The position numbers were made by a program, and so were the translations under genes. Of a DNA stretch of 64,000 nt, positions 54,369 through 63,645 are shown one piece after another (position 1 is the first letter of the stretch; each line of letters opens with the position of its first letter). Under the pieces are notes generated by a model. That model was given only the letters and a program-made list of their open reading frames with translations. It made no database searches and was not told the DNA's origin. The stretch covers positions 62,001-126,000 of the forward strand of contig JAADVB010000018.1 of assembly GCA_023334545.1 (NCBI GenBank), written 5' to 3'. This stretch comes from Salisapilia sapeloensis. Taxonomy: Eukaryota > Oomycota > Peronosporomycetes > Peronosporales > Salisapiliaceae.

Positions 54369-55391
54369 TTAGAACTGAGGATCACAGTCCGTTGTGTGGT
54401 CTGCGCCAGCCGACGGTGCCGGGGTCACAACTGGAGAGTCGGCCGCAGATTCAGCTCCGTTGTCGGACGAGACCGAGGCGGCAGCGTCCGAGTTATCAGT
54501 GTTTCCACCGTATGCGCGGTCGTTCGACTTATAAGCGTCCGTGGGAGCTTCCGGGCCTTCCGGAGCATCTATCGGCGCTTCCGTGGGCGCTTCCGTGGGC
54601 GCTTCCGTGGGCGCTTCCGTGGGTGCTTCCGTGGGCGCTTCCGTGGGCGCTTCCGTGGGTGCTTCCGTGGGTGCTTCCGTAACGTCTTGTGCGTATTCGT
54701 TAGCAACCGATTCAGTGCCGTCTTGCTGCGAGCTCATGGTGCTCTGGTTCGCACTGTCAGCAGACGCGTCAGCCGATTCAGACGTGTCCGTGGCGCTGTC
54801 TCCAGAGCCACTGGAGGCAGGAGGGGTGGACGCATTGTCGTCTCCGCTCGAGCCATTCGGTTCGTAGAAAATGACCTCAAAGCTCGTACCAGCGTCACAG
54901 TTGTGGGTCTTGGTGTCATCCTTTGGGAAGTTGTACGCGTCTGGGCATCCATCTTCTGGGCAGTCGATTTCGTGACAGTTTCCAGTAGTGTCTTCACCCT
55001 GAGGAATGATCTTGACAGCCTTGTTGAAGCCGATACCAGACTGAGAGTTCTTCTTACAAAGGTCGAGTGTATCACAGAAAATGAAGCCTGGGTTCAGTCG
55101 CGGCGGGATGATAGACAAGTCCCACCACGTCTTGCCTGAGTTATCAACGGAGAACTCGGCTAAAGTTGCCGCATCATCAGATCCTGCTCGAATGTTCCCC
55201 TCGAATCCGGCATCAAGACTTTTGGTAATCGAGGCACCGACAGCTACTTCGTCCGACTCATCCCCGTAGGTACCGCCTAGACGGGTGTAGATAGTCTGAG
55301 AGGTACTGCACTTGTTGGTGATCGTAATGCTGCTGGCATCAACGAGTCCGACGGCGGCGAGTGCTAGAGCGGTGGCAGCAATGACTTGCAT
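54369..55391 (-). CDS. Secreted thaumatin-like protein with TEAP-repeat, mucin-like tail
   Basis: 340 aa from the Met at 55391 (an upstream in-frame Met would bury the signal peptide). MQVIAATALALAAVGLVDA is the signal peptide. A small thaumatin-like domain follows (ITITNKCSTSQTIYTRLGG, KTWWDLSIIPPRLNPGFIF, CHEIDCPEDGCPDAYNFPKD, FEVIFYEPNG), about 175 residues with six or more Cys, shorter than plant PR-5 proteins. The tail is Ser/Thr/Pro/Ala-rich, with eight tandem TEAP units encoded by a 12-bp repeat, then an acidic low-complexity end DHTTDCDPQF. It resembles wall-associated or secreted oomycete/fungal thaumatin-like proteins; the tail is probably O-glycosylated. The antisense Arg-rich frame is a shadow of the repeat. 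Role (wall protein or interaction with host) is unknown. Confidence 0.9.
   Translation of the reverse strand: MQVIAATALALAAVGLVDASSITITNKCSTSQTIYTRLGGTYGDESDEVAVGASITKSLDAGFEGNIRAGSDDAATLAEFSVDNSGKTWWDLSIIPPRLNPGFIFCDTLDLCKKNSQSGIGFNKAVKIIPQGEDTTGNCHEIDCPEDGCPDAYNFPKDDTKTHNCDAGTSFEVIFYEPNGSSGDDNASTPPASSGSGDSATDTSESADASADSANQSTMSSQQDGTESVANEYAQDVTEAPTEAPTEAPTEAPTEAPTEAPTEAPTEAPTEAPIDAPEGPEAPTDAYKSNDRAYGGNTDNSDAAASVSSDNGAESAADSPVVTPAPSAGADHTTDCDPQF
54574..54680 (+). repeat. 12-bp tandem repeat, about 9 copies
   Basis: The unit GGCGCTTCCGTG (variant GGTGCTTCCGTG) is repeated nearly perfectly about nine times. On the minus strand it encodes TEAP in the thaumatin-like protein tail. Only a C/T change marks units, so copy number is likely to vary between strains. 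Confidence 0.95.
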
Positions 55392-55732
55392 TTTCGATTG
55401 ATAGCTTCTGACTAGCGAAGTAAAATCGTTTATGGTTGGACGAGAACGAGAAAAAGGCTTGTGAGTTGGACAGCTGGAGGTGCGAGGCGTACCGTATCTC
55501 ATTACATTCGAGCAAAAGTCTCTTTCGTGTCCATTGTCAGTAGGAGTCGAGGTGCTTGATGGATTCCTATGGGTGGGAGGGTCAGGTCGAGCTACATTCG
55601 TGTGCTGGAGGCTCTACCGCTGTATACTAGGGTCACTTGCAGCCACTACGTTATTTCGAATAGGTTTTCAATCAAGCTCTCCCGCAGTTCATGCGAGAAA
55701 CATAAGTGGTAGATCGCACGCGTGTGGAGAAG

Positions 55733-56803
55733 ATGCGAATAAGATCAATGTTGTCCAGTTGTAGATGCAAATTATTCCTGTCGTTGCATTGTGTCAACTT
55801 CAATGTAGAGTCTCGTGAAGAGACACTATGCGATCCTGACAGGCTGCTTGCAAATGAGAAGGTGGTTTTAGTATCTCGAGTCGTCCAAATGGATCACATA
55901 CGAGACACGGTAGAAGAGCTTCGTGAAGCCGTTCTGTTTGCACACAGCAGGCACAGTGGAGCGTCGACTTCGTTCTTTGACTTGTCGAATATCTCCGAGC
56001 TTACCAATTCTCAAGCTCCACGCTACAGTCAGATTTCTTGGCCGGATAATGAAAGTAGTCGTGTACGGCCTAGAGCAAGAACAATGTCGTCGTCGGCACA
56101 TGGAGAGAGTCGGATGCAATTGGAGGATCTGGTAGATAGCTCGACAGGATGCGATGCCGATCCGTCGACAAAGCGATCCATTACATCCTCCACCGCATCT
56201 CACCACAGCACTAGAGAACTGAAATTGGAGGCAAAACTTCGAGAGTCGGAGCTTGCTGTTCTTCAATGGCAAGGTGCGTATCAGGACCAGGTTACCACAA
56301 CGAATCGACTTCGTGACCAGCGAGATATGCTGATGGAAGATCATGATGCTCCAATCGACCATAAAGCCGGCTGCGAATCTTCCGTCTTTACTCATACATG
56401 TAGTGACACCAGCAGTTTGATGAATGAGTTGGAAAATAAATTGCGGTATCAGGAAGAAGAGTACGAGTTGCAACGTCGTAGATGGGAATTGGAAAAGTGG
56501 GAGATGCAGGAAAATGCGAATGAACTGTACGAAATAGGTCGCGAGTCTTTAAAAGCAGTGCACGTGGCACAAGACGAGATGCATGAGCAGGAGCGCATGA
56601 CCAAGTGTCATCAACGAGAGATCACTCGTCGGCTCATGGAAGAAACGGTGGCTTTGCTTTTGATAGCCAAGCGACTGACAAAAGCAGCAAAGGATGGACA
56701 AGGTGTCGAGTCGAAAGCGATGCAGCCTAGAACAGTGATGAAAGTGCTCAAACGGTTAAAGAAGGTAATGGATCGACTGGAGGACACGGCAACGGCCGCG
56801 TGA
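55733..56803 (+). CDS. Coiled-coil protein, function unknown
   Basis: About 356 aa. The frame is open further upstream, but the first ATG is at 55733 (MRIRSMLSSC). A downstream Met (MDHIRDTVEELREAVLFAHS) starts the well-behaved part and could be the true start, possibly after an intron. Residues from about 150 are charged and helical with heptad-like patterning: RELKLEAKLRESELAVLQWQ, LENKLRYQEEEYELQRRRWE and RRLMEETVALLLIAKRLTKA, ending KVLKRLKKVMDRLEDTATAA. The centre is Ser-rich. No enzymatic or targeting motif is seen. A cytoskeletal or scaffolding role is plausible but not shown. Neighbours give no clue. Confidence 0.65.
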   Translation: MRIRSMLSSCRCKLFLSLHCVNFNVESREETLCDPDRLLANEKVVLVSRVVQMDHIRDTVEELREAVLFAHSRHSGASTSFFDLSNISELTNSQAPRYSQISWPDNESSRVRPRARTMSSSAHGESRMQLEDLVDSSTGCDADPSTKRSITSSTASHHSTRELKLEAKLRESELAVLQWQGAYQDQVTTTNRLRDQRDMLMEDHDAPIDHKAGCESSVFTHTCSDTSSLMNELENKLRYQEEEYELQRRRWELEKWEMQENANELYEIGRESLKAVHVAQDEMHEQERMTKCHQREITRRLMEETVALLLIAKRLTKAAKDGQGVESKAMQPRTVMKVLKRLKKVMDRLEDTATAA

Positions 56804-58295
56804 AAGAGTTTAATACAGTTGGAAGCTTTAAATTGTGATCTGTTGTCGAAACAATGACGTATACGATCAATTACATCAAGATCTAGATGATTGTGCATAC
56901 TCTTTTGTGTCGATCGTATGGACGTGTTGGTACACTCGTGGCGCTTTTATGATTGCAGTGCGTGTAGGATGTTGCCAACTAGTATATCCAGAATAAATGA
57001 CGAGTAAGAACGTTGAGGTATAAAATCAGAAGAATTGTTTCTCAATATCAGAAGGTGAGCTCAAGTCCGGACTAGCGTTGCATGTACCCGGGATCCTTTG
57101 CAGCAATTGGTGTCAGCTGTAGGCGTCGAAAGTGGCGTATGCGTATACGAAGCAGCTTCGCTAGTAAAATGAGAAACGCTACAATACCAGTGTGCTTGAA
57201 GTAGTTGAGATTTGGTGAGATGCATGCAGCGAGATACATGCGTGTTTCTTGTATATAGGTAGCTGTGCAAGGTGAGTATTTGTACAAAGTGAGGACAGGA
57301 CGAAAAGGCGCGATAAGTACTGTTGATGTCTCTACGATCGTAACTGGCCACATTGCACAGATTTGGTACCGCTGTCAATTGATCCGTTCGGATAGGATTT
57401 GGCTTCAAGCGTTGGGACTAGGACTCAGTTCAGCCTCGCCTTTCTTTGATGTGCAGTCAACGATTTTGGTAAGCAAATCAAAAAGGTAATGCTCATCCCT
57501 GCCTTCAAGAAAAGAAGTAGAGCTAGCTTAAAGCCAACAGAGCAATTAATCATAGAAAATCTACTGGTAATCATTTAGTAGATGTACGTGCTGATTATAT
57601 ATAGAGAGTCGCTGGCTTGTATGGGGCTTGCGCACTTGAGTTCGTACCGACCAGTCCAGAAATAGCAATCTAGTTTATCTATTCAAGCAAACGGCATTCT
57701 GACTCTAGATCCAGACTACTTCGCCTCAACCGGCACGACAAAAAATATACAAACGGCTTTTCTGTACCCGACGCCTTTGAAAAGTCTACGCAACCTTTTA
57801 CTAAGCACGCCGAACGTCGAGATAGAGGCAGTAGGAACGGTTACGCAAAATTATCGACATCGTACGTATCTTGCGTATGCAATGGTACCAAAATTATGCT
57901 GGGCGTGATCTTCGCACGATACCCACTGACTACATCGTCTGAATCACATGGAAACCTGGGATAGCAAGTATGGTAGAAAAGTGGTGACTAGGTAGACGAA
58001 CCAAGAAGCTTCTTCAGCCCAGTGCCACGTGCGGATCTTCGGGACACGTCCTTCCTCTAGGATCGTCCGCTTGCATGCATCAAACGGATTTTCCCTCCGA
58101 GGCGCCAGGTCCATCCGGGTCCAATCACCTGCTGATAACCGACACAATCGAACACCGGATCTGTCATTCCAGTCGGTCTAATCTATCCGGACCACATTGT
58201 TATCATTTCTAAGCCGCACTCACCTACGCACGTTTGCAGCGTTTCTAGCGACTCCACTGCACACGTAGAAGTTTTGGGAGTCGACAAAAAAAGAA
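56804..58295. other. Intergenic region of about 1.5 kb, no recognised gene
   Basis: A minus-strand open stretch at 57072-57353 (about 94 codons) ends with a hydrophobic helix (HTGIVAFLILLAKLLRIRIR) and could be the last exon of a small membrane protein. A plus-strand stretch at 57265-57489 overlaps it. Neither has a family match I know. The segment 57,500-58,290 holds no convincing coding sequence. The final about 200 bp should be the promoter of the START/FYVE-like gene. Confidence 0.35.
57425..57574 (-). CDS. Candidate 49-aa ORF with a signal-peptide-like N-terminus
   Basis: ATG at 57574, stop at 57425. The second Met begins a strongly hydrophobic run (SVGFKLALLLFLKAGMSITF) followed by a basic tail (HQRKARLN). 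It could be the first exon of a small secreted or membrane protein whose later part is the 57353-57072 stretch, but no supported splice joins them. Reported only as a lead. Confidence 0.2.
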   Translation of the reverse strand: MITSRFSMINCSVGFKLALLLFLKAGMSITFLICLPKSLTAHQRKARLN

Positions 58296-60311
58296 ATGGA
58301 CGTCCACGCGGTCAAGTTCCCACTCGACACCGGACGGCTGCCTCGTGTGCTCTTGAGTGCGCCGACGATTCGCAGTCTCAAGGAGACCGCCGAGCGCGAG
58401 ATCGGTGATGTTCTGGAGGACCCGACGTCCTGGTACTTTCGCTTCTTCGAGTTTCGAGACATGTACAAGCAGTCTTATGACAAGAACGGCATTAAAGGGT
58501 ACTCGCAAAGGAAAAAGCCCGGCACGTCCGATTCCGTCGCTCGATTCCAGTCACTCTCGTCGTCTGGTTCCTCATTGAGCAAGACTTCAAGCGGATTCAA
58601 TTCGGTCGGTGAAGTCCATGCACTATGTGAGACTCAACTCACGTTGACAGAAAAGGACGTGATCAATGCGCTGCACTGTGAAGACACGCACCAATTGCGT
58701 ATTCTAGGCTCGTACCTCTACGACGACCAATTCCTAGATGCAGCCGTCTTATGGAAAGACAAGACACATACGCCTGATGAGCATGACCCGTTCCGTTTCG
58801 CTGGCATCACCTGGTTCTGTATTGACTCGCCAGCGCTAAGTAGTGACGGTCCGCGTGATCTGATCGAGTTCCGGTATCACGTACGGACATTTGATAACGA
58901 AGGACGACGCGTCCTTGTCCGGTACGTCCGGCCGCTGGAACTGGACTTGACACAGGATCGATTTAAGGAGCACAGTCTCGGCATCGGTCGTTTCCACTTG
59001 TCCATGATGGACGTATTTCGGGAAGACAAAGGTCAGGTCGTGTATCGTGGATGCGGAACTCTGGACTGTGGCGACCCGAAAGCCATGAACCTCTTCTTCC
59101 GATCATATCAGTACATTATTCCTTTGTCGGAACTTCGAGCGTTATCTGCTGCTGGTCTACTGCCTACTCTCGCCCAACAGGCCAACAGCAATCGTCGTAC
59201 AAAGTCCAGCAAAGAGATTGCAAAGAACGCCAAGGACTGTAATGTATGCCACAAGAAGCTCGGGGGTATCCTTCGATCGAATAAGAAACCTGTCGAGTGT
59301 CTTGGATGTGAGCACGCCGTGTGTGGCAAATGTACTGCCGATGTCAAATTCGTCAGCTTATCATCCAAACGTTCTCCAGGAGACGGAGGTTACCACGTGA
59401 AGCATGAAAAGTTCTGTCTACGTTGCATCATCCAGGCACGAGACAAGCTAGGAAAGCAAGCTGCTGGTACCTTCAACCCCTCGTCAGTGTTTGACGTAGA
59501 GAAGAGTCCGTCGGCTGAAGAGAATGCATGGCCGACGCAGGAGCAATGGGAATCCCATCAACGCAATGTTTCGGCCAGCAGAAGTCTCAGTGGCAGTAAC
59601 AACCAAGCTCTTGAAGCTTCTGTATCTTCTACATCCAGTGCAGGGTCTGTCACTGGCGGGAATAGTAAACTCTCTCTCTGGATGCCTGCTTCTCAGGGCA
59701 AGAAGAAAGATTCGCACCAAAAGTGGTCGTACGTCAAGCCGGAGAAAACGACAGGAACTCCGACAAAACATGCTAATGGCAACACTAACTCGAGTACTCG
59801 GGTACCTAGCAACGTCAGTGCGGAACGTGGTCGCTCTAGCTCTCAAAACGATGGCACGGAGAGATCTGGATCGAGCTTATCTAAGAAGAAATCTTCAGTC
59901 GAGATCGATCCCAAGTTGAATGGCCTCGTGGCGACGAGCAAGCACAGCTATGAATCAAGTGATTCTGTGCAGGATCGACTGAACCAGCTAACTATGTCTC
60001 CAACGAACAAGAGCTCACTGCAATCGAGCGGAACAGCATCTCCCACGAATAAGAACTCGTTACGGTCAAGTGGAGCGACGTCACCGACCTCGTCAAGAGG
60101 TGGAAGCTCATCGTCCTATGGCTCGGACACATTCCATAAAATGAATGAATCGATTGCGGCACAAGAAGCGATGCTGAACATGCTAAAGAAGGAAACGCAG
60201 CGGTACATGGGCGGTTCGCGTGGACGTGGCGAAAGCAGAACGACTGGCGATCCGATGATCACGCATGCGGTCCAGGAAAGCACGATGGACCGATTTGAAG
60301 AGCTCGATTAA
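58296..60311 (+). CDS. START-like domain protein with FYVE-related zinc finger (copy A)
   Basis: 671 aa, one exon. Residues about 110-290 form a START-like lipid-binding domain as found in oomycete FYVE-START proteins (QLRILGSYLYDDQFLDAAVL, FRFAGITWFCIDSPAL, LGIGRFHLSMMDVFREDKG). A treble-clef zinc finger follows at 315-377 with four CxxC pairs (CNVC, CLGC, CGKC, CLRC). It lacks the basic RR/KHHCR motif and the WxxD of true FYVE domains, so PI3P binding is doubtful. Then comes about 230 residues of Ser/Thr/Asn-rich linker with short repeats (SPTNKSSLQSSGTASPTNKN). A C-terminal helix (MNESIAAQEAMLNMLKKETQ) is shared with the convergent paralogue. Probably a peripheral membrane or endosomal protein. 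The 3' ends of the pair are 100 bp apart. Confidence 0.87.
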   Translation: MDVHAVKFPLDTGRLPRVLLSAPTIRSLKETAEREIGDVLEDPTSWYFRFFEFRDMYKQSYDKNGIKGYSQRKKPGTSDSVARFQSLSSSGSSLSKTSSGFNSVGEVHALCETQLTLTEKDVINALHCEDTHQLRILGSYLYDDQFLDAAVLWKDKTHTPDEHDPFRFAGITWFCIDSPALSSDGPRDLIEFRYHVRTFDNEGRRVLVRYVRPLELDLTQDRFKEHSLGIGRFHLSMMDVFREDKGQVVYRGCGTLDCGDPKAMNLFFRSYQYIIPLSELRALSAAGLLPTLAQQANSNRRTKSSKEIAKNAKDCNVCHKKLGGILRSNKKPVECLGCEHAVCGKCTADVKFVSLSSKRSPGDGGYHVKHEKFCLRCIIQARDKLGKQAAGTFNPSSVFDVEKSPSAEENAWPTQEQWESHQRNVSASRSLSGSNNQALEASVSSTSSAGSVTGGNSKLSLWMPASQGKKKDSHQKWSYVKPEKTTGTPTKHANGNTNSSTRVPSNVSAERGRSSSQNDGTERSGSSLSKKKSSVEIDPKLNGLVATSKHSYESSDSVQDRLNQLTMSPTNKSSLQSSGTASPTNKNSLRSSGATSPTSSRGGSSSSYGSDTFHKMNESIAAQEAMLNMLKKETQRYMGGSRGRGESRTTGDPMITHAVQESTMDRFEELD

Positions 60312-60410
60312 GAGTTGTGCATCTTGAGTAGTGTGAATTGCTTTTAGGAAATAAAAAAACATAATGTCTTTTTGACATTTTATATATATGGAATACGCTC
60401 TACATGTAAA

Positions 60411-62300
60411 TTAATCATCGATCGTTTCGATGTCAGTGTTCAAGTGTGCTCGAGTCTTTTGCGCCATCATTCGTCGAAGGAGACGTTCTTGAGCTGAAAG
60501 CGCTTCTTGTACTCGGATGAACGACGACGGCATGAAATTCTCTTTGTCACTCGATTGTTCATATAGCACGGTGTGGTTTTCCGGTCGACTCCATTCGTCC
60601 GAAGTCGACTTGAGGTTTCGATATCGCATTGCCATGGATTGGGACAAGTGGAAGGTAGCTAGCTCTTCATCGGGTGTAGTGGACGATACATCTGGACTGG
60701 CAAATGATGTTGTAGTCGATTGCGTCTCGTATTGGATGGAATCCACGTCGGAGTAGATTGAGGTAGTCGAGGCCACGGTGCTGTGAGTCGTAGCCGACGG
60801 AACACGACATTTTTTCTGAGGTTGGCAATTCGAGTCAATCGACAACGATGCGTTACTTTCCACTATGAACGGTTCGCAACTGTCCGAGCTACTACTGAAG
60901 GACTGTTCACTCGATAGCATCGACAGCGACTCTAATTTCGGTAGCTCTGGCATTCCTTGTGTCAGAAGCTTTATCCGAAAGTCCTGAATACATTGCACGC
61001 AAAACTTTTCCCTCACAGCGACATCCGTGTTTCCGTGTCTGGATGGCAAAGGCCGTTTGGACTCTGGTAAAAGGTGTGTCTGGATTCCCAGATCCACGCT
61101 GCAGCTTTGGCACATGAGGTCGGCACAAGCAGAACAGTTGTGTCGCGGACGGAGGCGGACGAAAGCCAACAAACAGACTTTGCACACAGGTCTACTGTTC
61201 GGAGCCTTGAACGGTCGATCCGTGATGTACTCCTTGGCCATGATATACCTCGCATCAGAAGCAGTGCCGAGTCTGGATGCGTACATGGCAAAGGCTGATT
61301 CGATACGGTCACCTAGCCAGTTCGGTGTATGCACTGCGTCTCCTCGGAAATGTAGTGACATTTTGATCGTGGAATCGAGCACATGAGTTTTGTCCGTCGG
61401 AGTAAAAAGTTGTAGATACTTCAAGTCTGGTTTCGCGAACTTGAATGGAGTGGGTGTGCACGTGGGATAGTCGTCGAGATCAATAGATGTCATAGATCTG
61501 GCAATGATCGTCCGACCACGAGGACTGACGATTTTCTGACAAACGTCCAAATAGACAATTTCGATGCGAGTGGAAACGTTGGCATCGACTGTCCATTGCA
61601 AAGCCATCCACTTGACCATGCAAAAGTCAAAGGGAGATTCATCTGTCGGAGCTTGGTGCACTTGAAGAACGGCAGCGTCCAAGAAGCTGGATTCAAACAG
61701 ATGTGCAAGAGAGCAACGCAATGTATCCGTGGTGTCTGCATTAATACCCCACGCGAGGCGTTTCATGTCTGTACGAACTGAGCATCGGATGCGCATCTCT
61801 TCAAACGGACTGACTTTGGACTTGAGTCGATGCACTGTGATGTTTGTCTTCTTGTCAGTCAGTTTCTTCCACTGGTAACCTCGAGGCACGGGGGAAGCTC
61901 TTGTCGGGTCTTTTGCCCAGATATGATCGTTTGAGGACGCTTGTCGAAGTTGGTCGAGAGCATTTGTTTGGAAAGTTTCGATCACTCTTGGAGGAAGATT
62001 TAAGACCGGGAGATTCTTCCGAGAGTGGAGTGGAAACCGAAATGCTTTTCCCGTGTCGAGCACCTTGATGATACGTCCAGTCGTCGGTTTCGTCCGACGG
62101 CCGAGCCGATGACTTGTTGACGCTCCCGAGGATCCAGTAGAGTGCTTGCTCGCATAAGACTTTTCCATGTGATCTGGAATAAAGGAGGGCGCTCGGACAC
62201 TAAAGATGGCGCTTGCTCGAGCGCTGTAGGTGCTTCCGCTGCTGCTGCTACTATTGGAATGCTTTCGTTCCATTATAATCGAGGGCACCGGCGATCTCAT
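60411..62300 (-). CDS. START-like domain protein with FYVE-related zinc finger (copy B)
   Basis: 629 aa, one exon. Residues 1-75 are Ser-rich. A START-like domain spans about 105-355 (SLAHLFESSFLDAAVLQVHQ, FDFCMVKWMALQWTVDA, IARSMTSIDLDDYP). The zinc finger at 373-437 has CKVC, RPRHNCSAC, CQSC and CVQC. The RPRHNC piece is closer to the FYVE basic motif than in copy A but is still incomplete. The tail is Ser/Thr-rich with a final helix VQEALSAQERLLRRMMAQKT, matching the end of copy A. The start at 62300 is the first ATG; a second at residue 10 (MERKHSNSSSS) is possible. Same domain order as the neighbour, so an old inverted duplication is likely, although identity is low. Confidence 0.87.
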   Translation of the reverse strand: MRSPVPSIIMERKHSNSSSSSGSTYSARASAIFSVRAPSFIPDHMEKSYASKHSTGSSGASTSHRLGRRTKPTTGRIIKVLDTGKAFRFPLHSRKNLPVLNLPPRVIETFQTNALDQLRQASSNDHIWAKDPTRASPVPRGYQWKKLTDKKTNITVHRLKSKVSPFEEMRIRCSVRTDMKRLAWGINADTTDTLRCSLAHLFESSFLDAAVLQVHQAPTDESPFDFCMVKWMALQWTVDANVSTRIEIVYLDVCQKIVSPRGRTIIARSMTSIDLDDYPTCTPTPFKFAKPDLKYLQLFTPTDKTHVLDSTIKMSLHFRGDAVHTPNWLGDRIESAFAMYASRLGTASDARYIMAKEYITDRPFKAPNSRPVCKVCLLAFVRLRPRHNCSACADLMCQSCSVDLGIQTHLLPESKRPLPSRHGNTDVAVREKFCVQCIQDFRIKLLTQGMPELPKLESLSMLSSEQSFSSSSDSCEPFIVESNASLSIDSNCQPQKKCRVPSATTHSTVASTTSIYSDVDSIQYETQSTTTSFASPDVSSTTPDEELATFHLSQSMAMRYRNLKSTSDEWSRPENHTVLYEQSSDKENFMPSSFIRVQEALSAQERLLRRMMAQKTRAHLNTDIETIDD

Positions 62301-62833
62301 GCAAAATGAAGAATGAGCGTTCGCACGCTAATCAGTCTCTACACAGGTGATTCGCAGACCTATCGCTCTCTGTTTGCGTTGAGTTTGTTACACGTCAGCT
62401 GGCCAATAGCACCACCTAAGTCTTTTCCCATCCATCATAGCCTGGACGGTCGTGCGAATCAAGTGCCGAGAATTTAACTATCAGACCAGAAACTTGGTGG
62501 ACCTGCGCACGCCCATAGAGTATGCGAAGATATGTATCCAAATTCGATGGCTTGATGGGATTCTGCTAATGCTAGAAACCATTTGGTAACCCAGGACAGA
62601 TTATAGTACCGCTTGGGTATCTTATCTGTCTAATCCGCTTGACTGCTTTGTCCATTTCAACGACTTAATGATCTTATCTATCTAGTCGGAAATTTCTTCC
62701 ATCTAGGCTTGGACTGTGGAGAAGATCTAAGCTTGAAGGATGGAGAAGAGAAGAATTATGGGATCAGAAGCTACTCCATAGTTGGGTCTGACTGATCCTA
62801 GAAAGTCAAAGGAAGATGGGCACAAATGTAACA
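62301..62833. other. Intergenic region, about 530 bp
   Basis: This region lies upstream of START/FYVE-like copy B and downstream of the transposase-like fragment. Direct AT-rich near-repeats around 62,600-62,700 (TTATCTGTCTAATC, TTATCTATCTAGTC) are visible. No gene, terminal inverted repeat or RNA is supported. Confidence 0.4.
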
Positions 62834-63412
62834 TTATACAGTCAAGTTGAGTATAGGCTCTTTCGTGATTGACGTTTCGTCCATGTGCAGCATTCGTGGC
62901 TCTGGTCGAAAAGAGAGACCGTGACGTCGTAAAAATCCCTCTCGCCATGTACCCGAGGCGCCGAAAGCGGAGCGGGAGAAGCCTCTCTTCGCAGCGATTT
63001 CCAATGCTTTCGCACTTAATTGAGCGGGCGATACATTATCACCAGCCGCATGGCGCTCTTGAATCCACTTGACCAATGCGTTTTCATCCTCATCACTTAA
63101 TGTCTTGCCGTCGCCGAGTCGTCGCATACGCAATAGCCGGGCAGACTTGACAGTGCCACACATTGCCATGATCCGGTCTTTGTCCTTAACCCATCGGTAG
63201 ATCGCTCGTTTCTTATTCCGCCTCGCTTGGTCACTCAGGTCATCGTAAAAGTGATCCACTGTTTGGGTAATGTCTCGACACTCTTCCAGGTACTCGATCA
63301 CGGCTCGACGATGTTCAAACGATGTAGACGGGCGCAGGAACCGCGTGGCCTTCTTCCCTTCACTCGCCTCCGTCGTCCTTCCACGCATTTTGTGTTCTTT
63401 CTGAGTACGCAA
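62834..63412 (-). CDS. Tc5 / CENP-B type HTH DNA-binding protein, transposase N-terminal fragment
   Basis: 192 aa. An N-terminal helical region (FEHRRAVIEYLEECRDITQT) is a psq/CENP-B-like helix-turn-helix. It is followed by a Tc5-type HTH: ENALVKWIQERHAAGDNVSP, LSAKALEIAAKRGFSRSAFG and GTWREGFLRRHGLSFR. This pair of HTHs starts pogo/Tigger/jerky transposases. The DDE catalytic domain that should follow is absent: the frame stops 22 residues after LHMDETSI. So it is either a truncated element or a domesticated DNA-binding protein. Terminal inverted repeats were not found by eye. The intact open frame and good codon usage argue against long neutral decay. The start could also be the second Met (MRGRTTEAS). 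Confidence 0.75.
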   Translation of the reverse strand: MRTQKEHKMRGRTTEASEGKKATRFLRPSTSFEHRRAVIEYLEECRDITQTVDHFYDDLSDQARRNKKRAIYRWVKDKDRIMAMCGTVKSARLLRMRRLGDGKTLSDEDENALVKWIQERHAAGDNVSPAQLSAKALEIAAKRGFSRSAFGASGTWREGFLRRHGLSFRPEPRMLHMDETSITKEPILNLTV

Positions 63413-63645
63413 GTGGAAGCTGATTGGTTTGATTAGATACCTTTCTTAAACTTGCCAATCAAGGTGGATAATCATACCAGTTTAGTAGATGATAATTGCA
63501 TACAAAGAGCAAGATACACTAAAAGCTACTTTACGAGACACGAAACCCATCACGACGTTATCTTCTCATGCGTCCGATCGAGGACCTTTCATTCCATCCA
63601 CTTTATCTATAACCTTGTGCCTTGTAAAGGCTTATTTGCCATTCT

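Noticed and set aside
54339-55139. 266-codon plus-strand open frame rich in RGRFRG
   Set aside because: It is antisense to the thaumatin-like gene; the repeat is just the complement of the TEAP-coding 12-mer, and the secreted protein on the other strand has a signal peptide and a known fold.
55394-55502. 37-residue N-terminal extension of the thaumatin-like protein
   Set aside because: It would put the hydrophobic signal peptide internally; the Met at 55391 gives a standard secreted protein.
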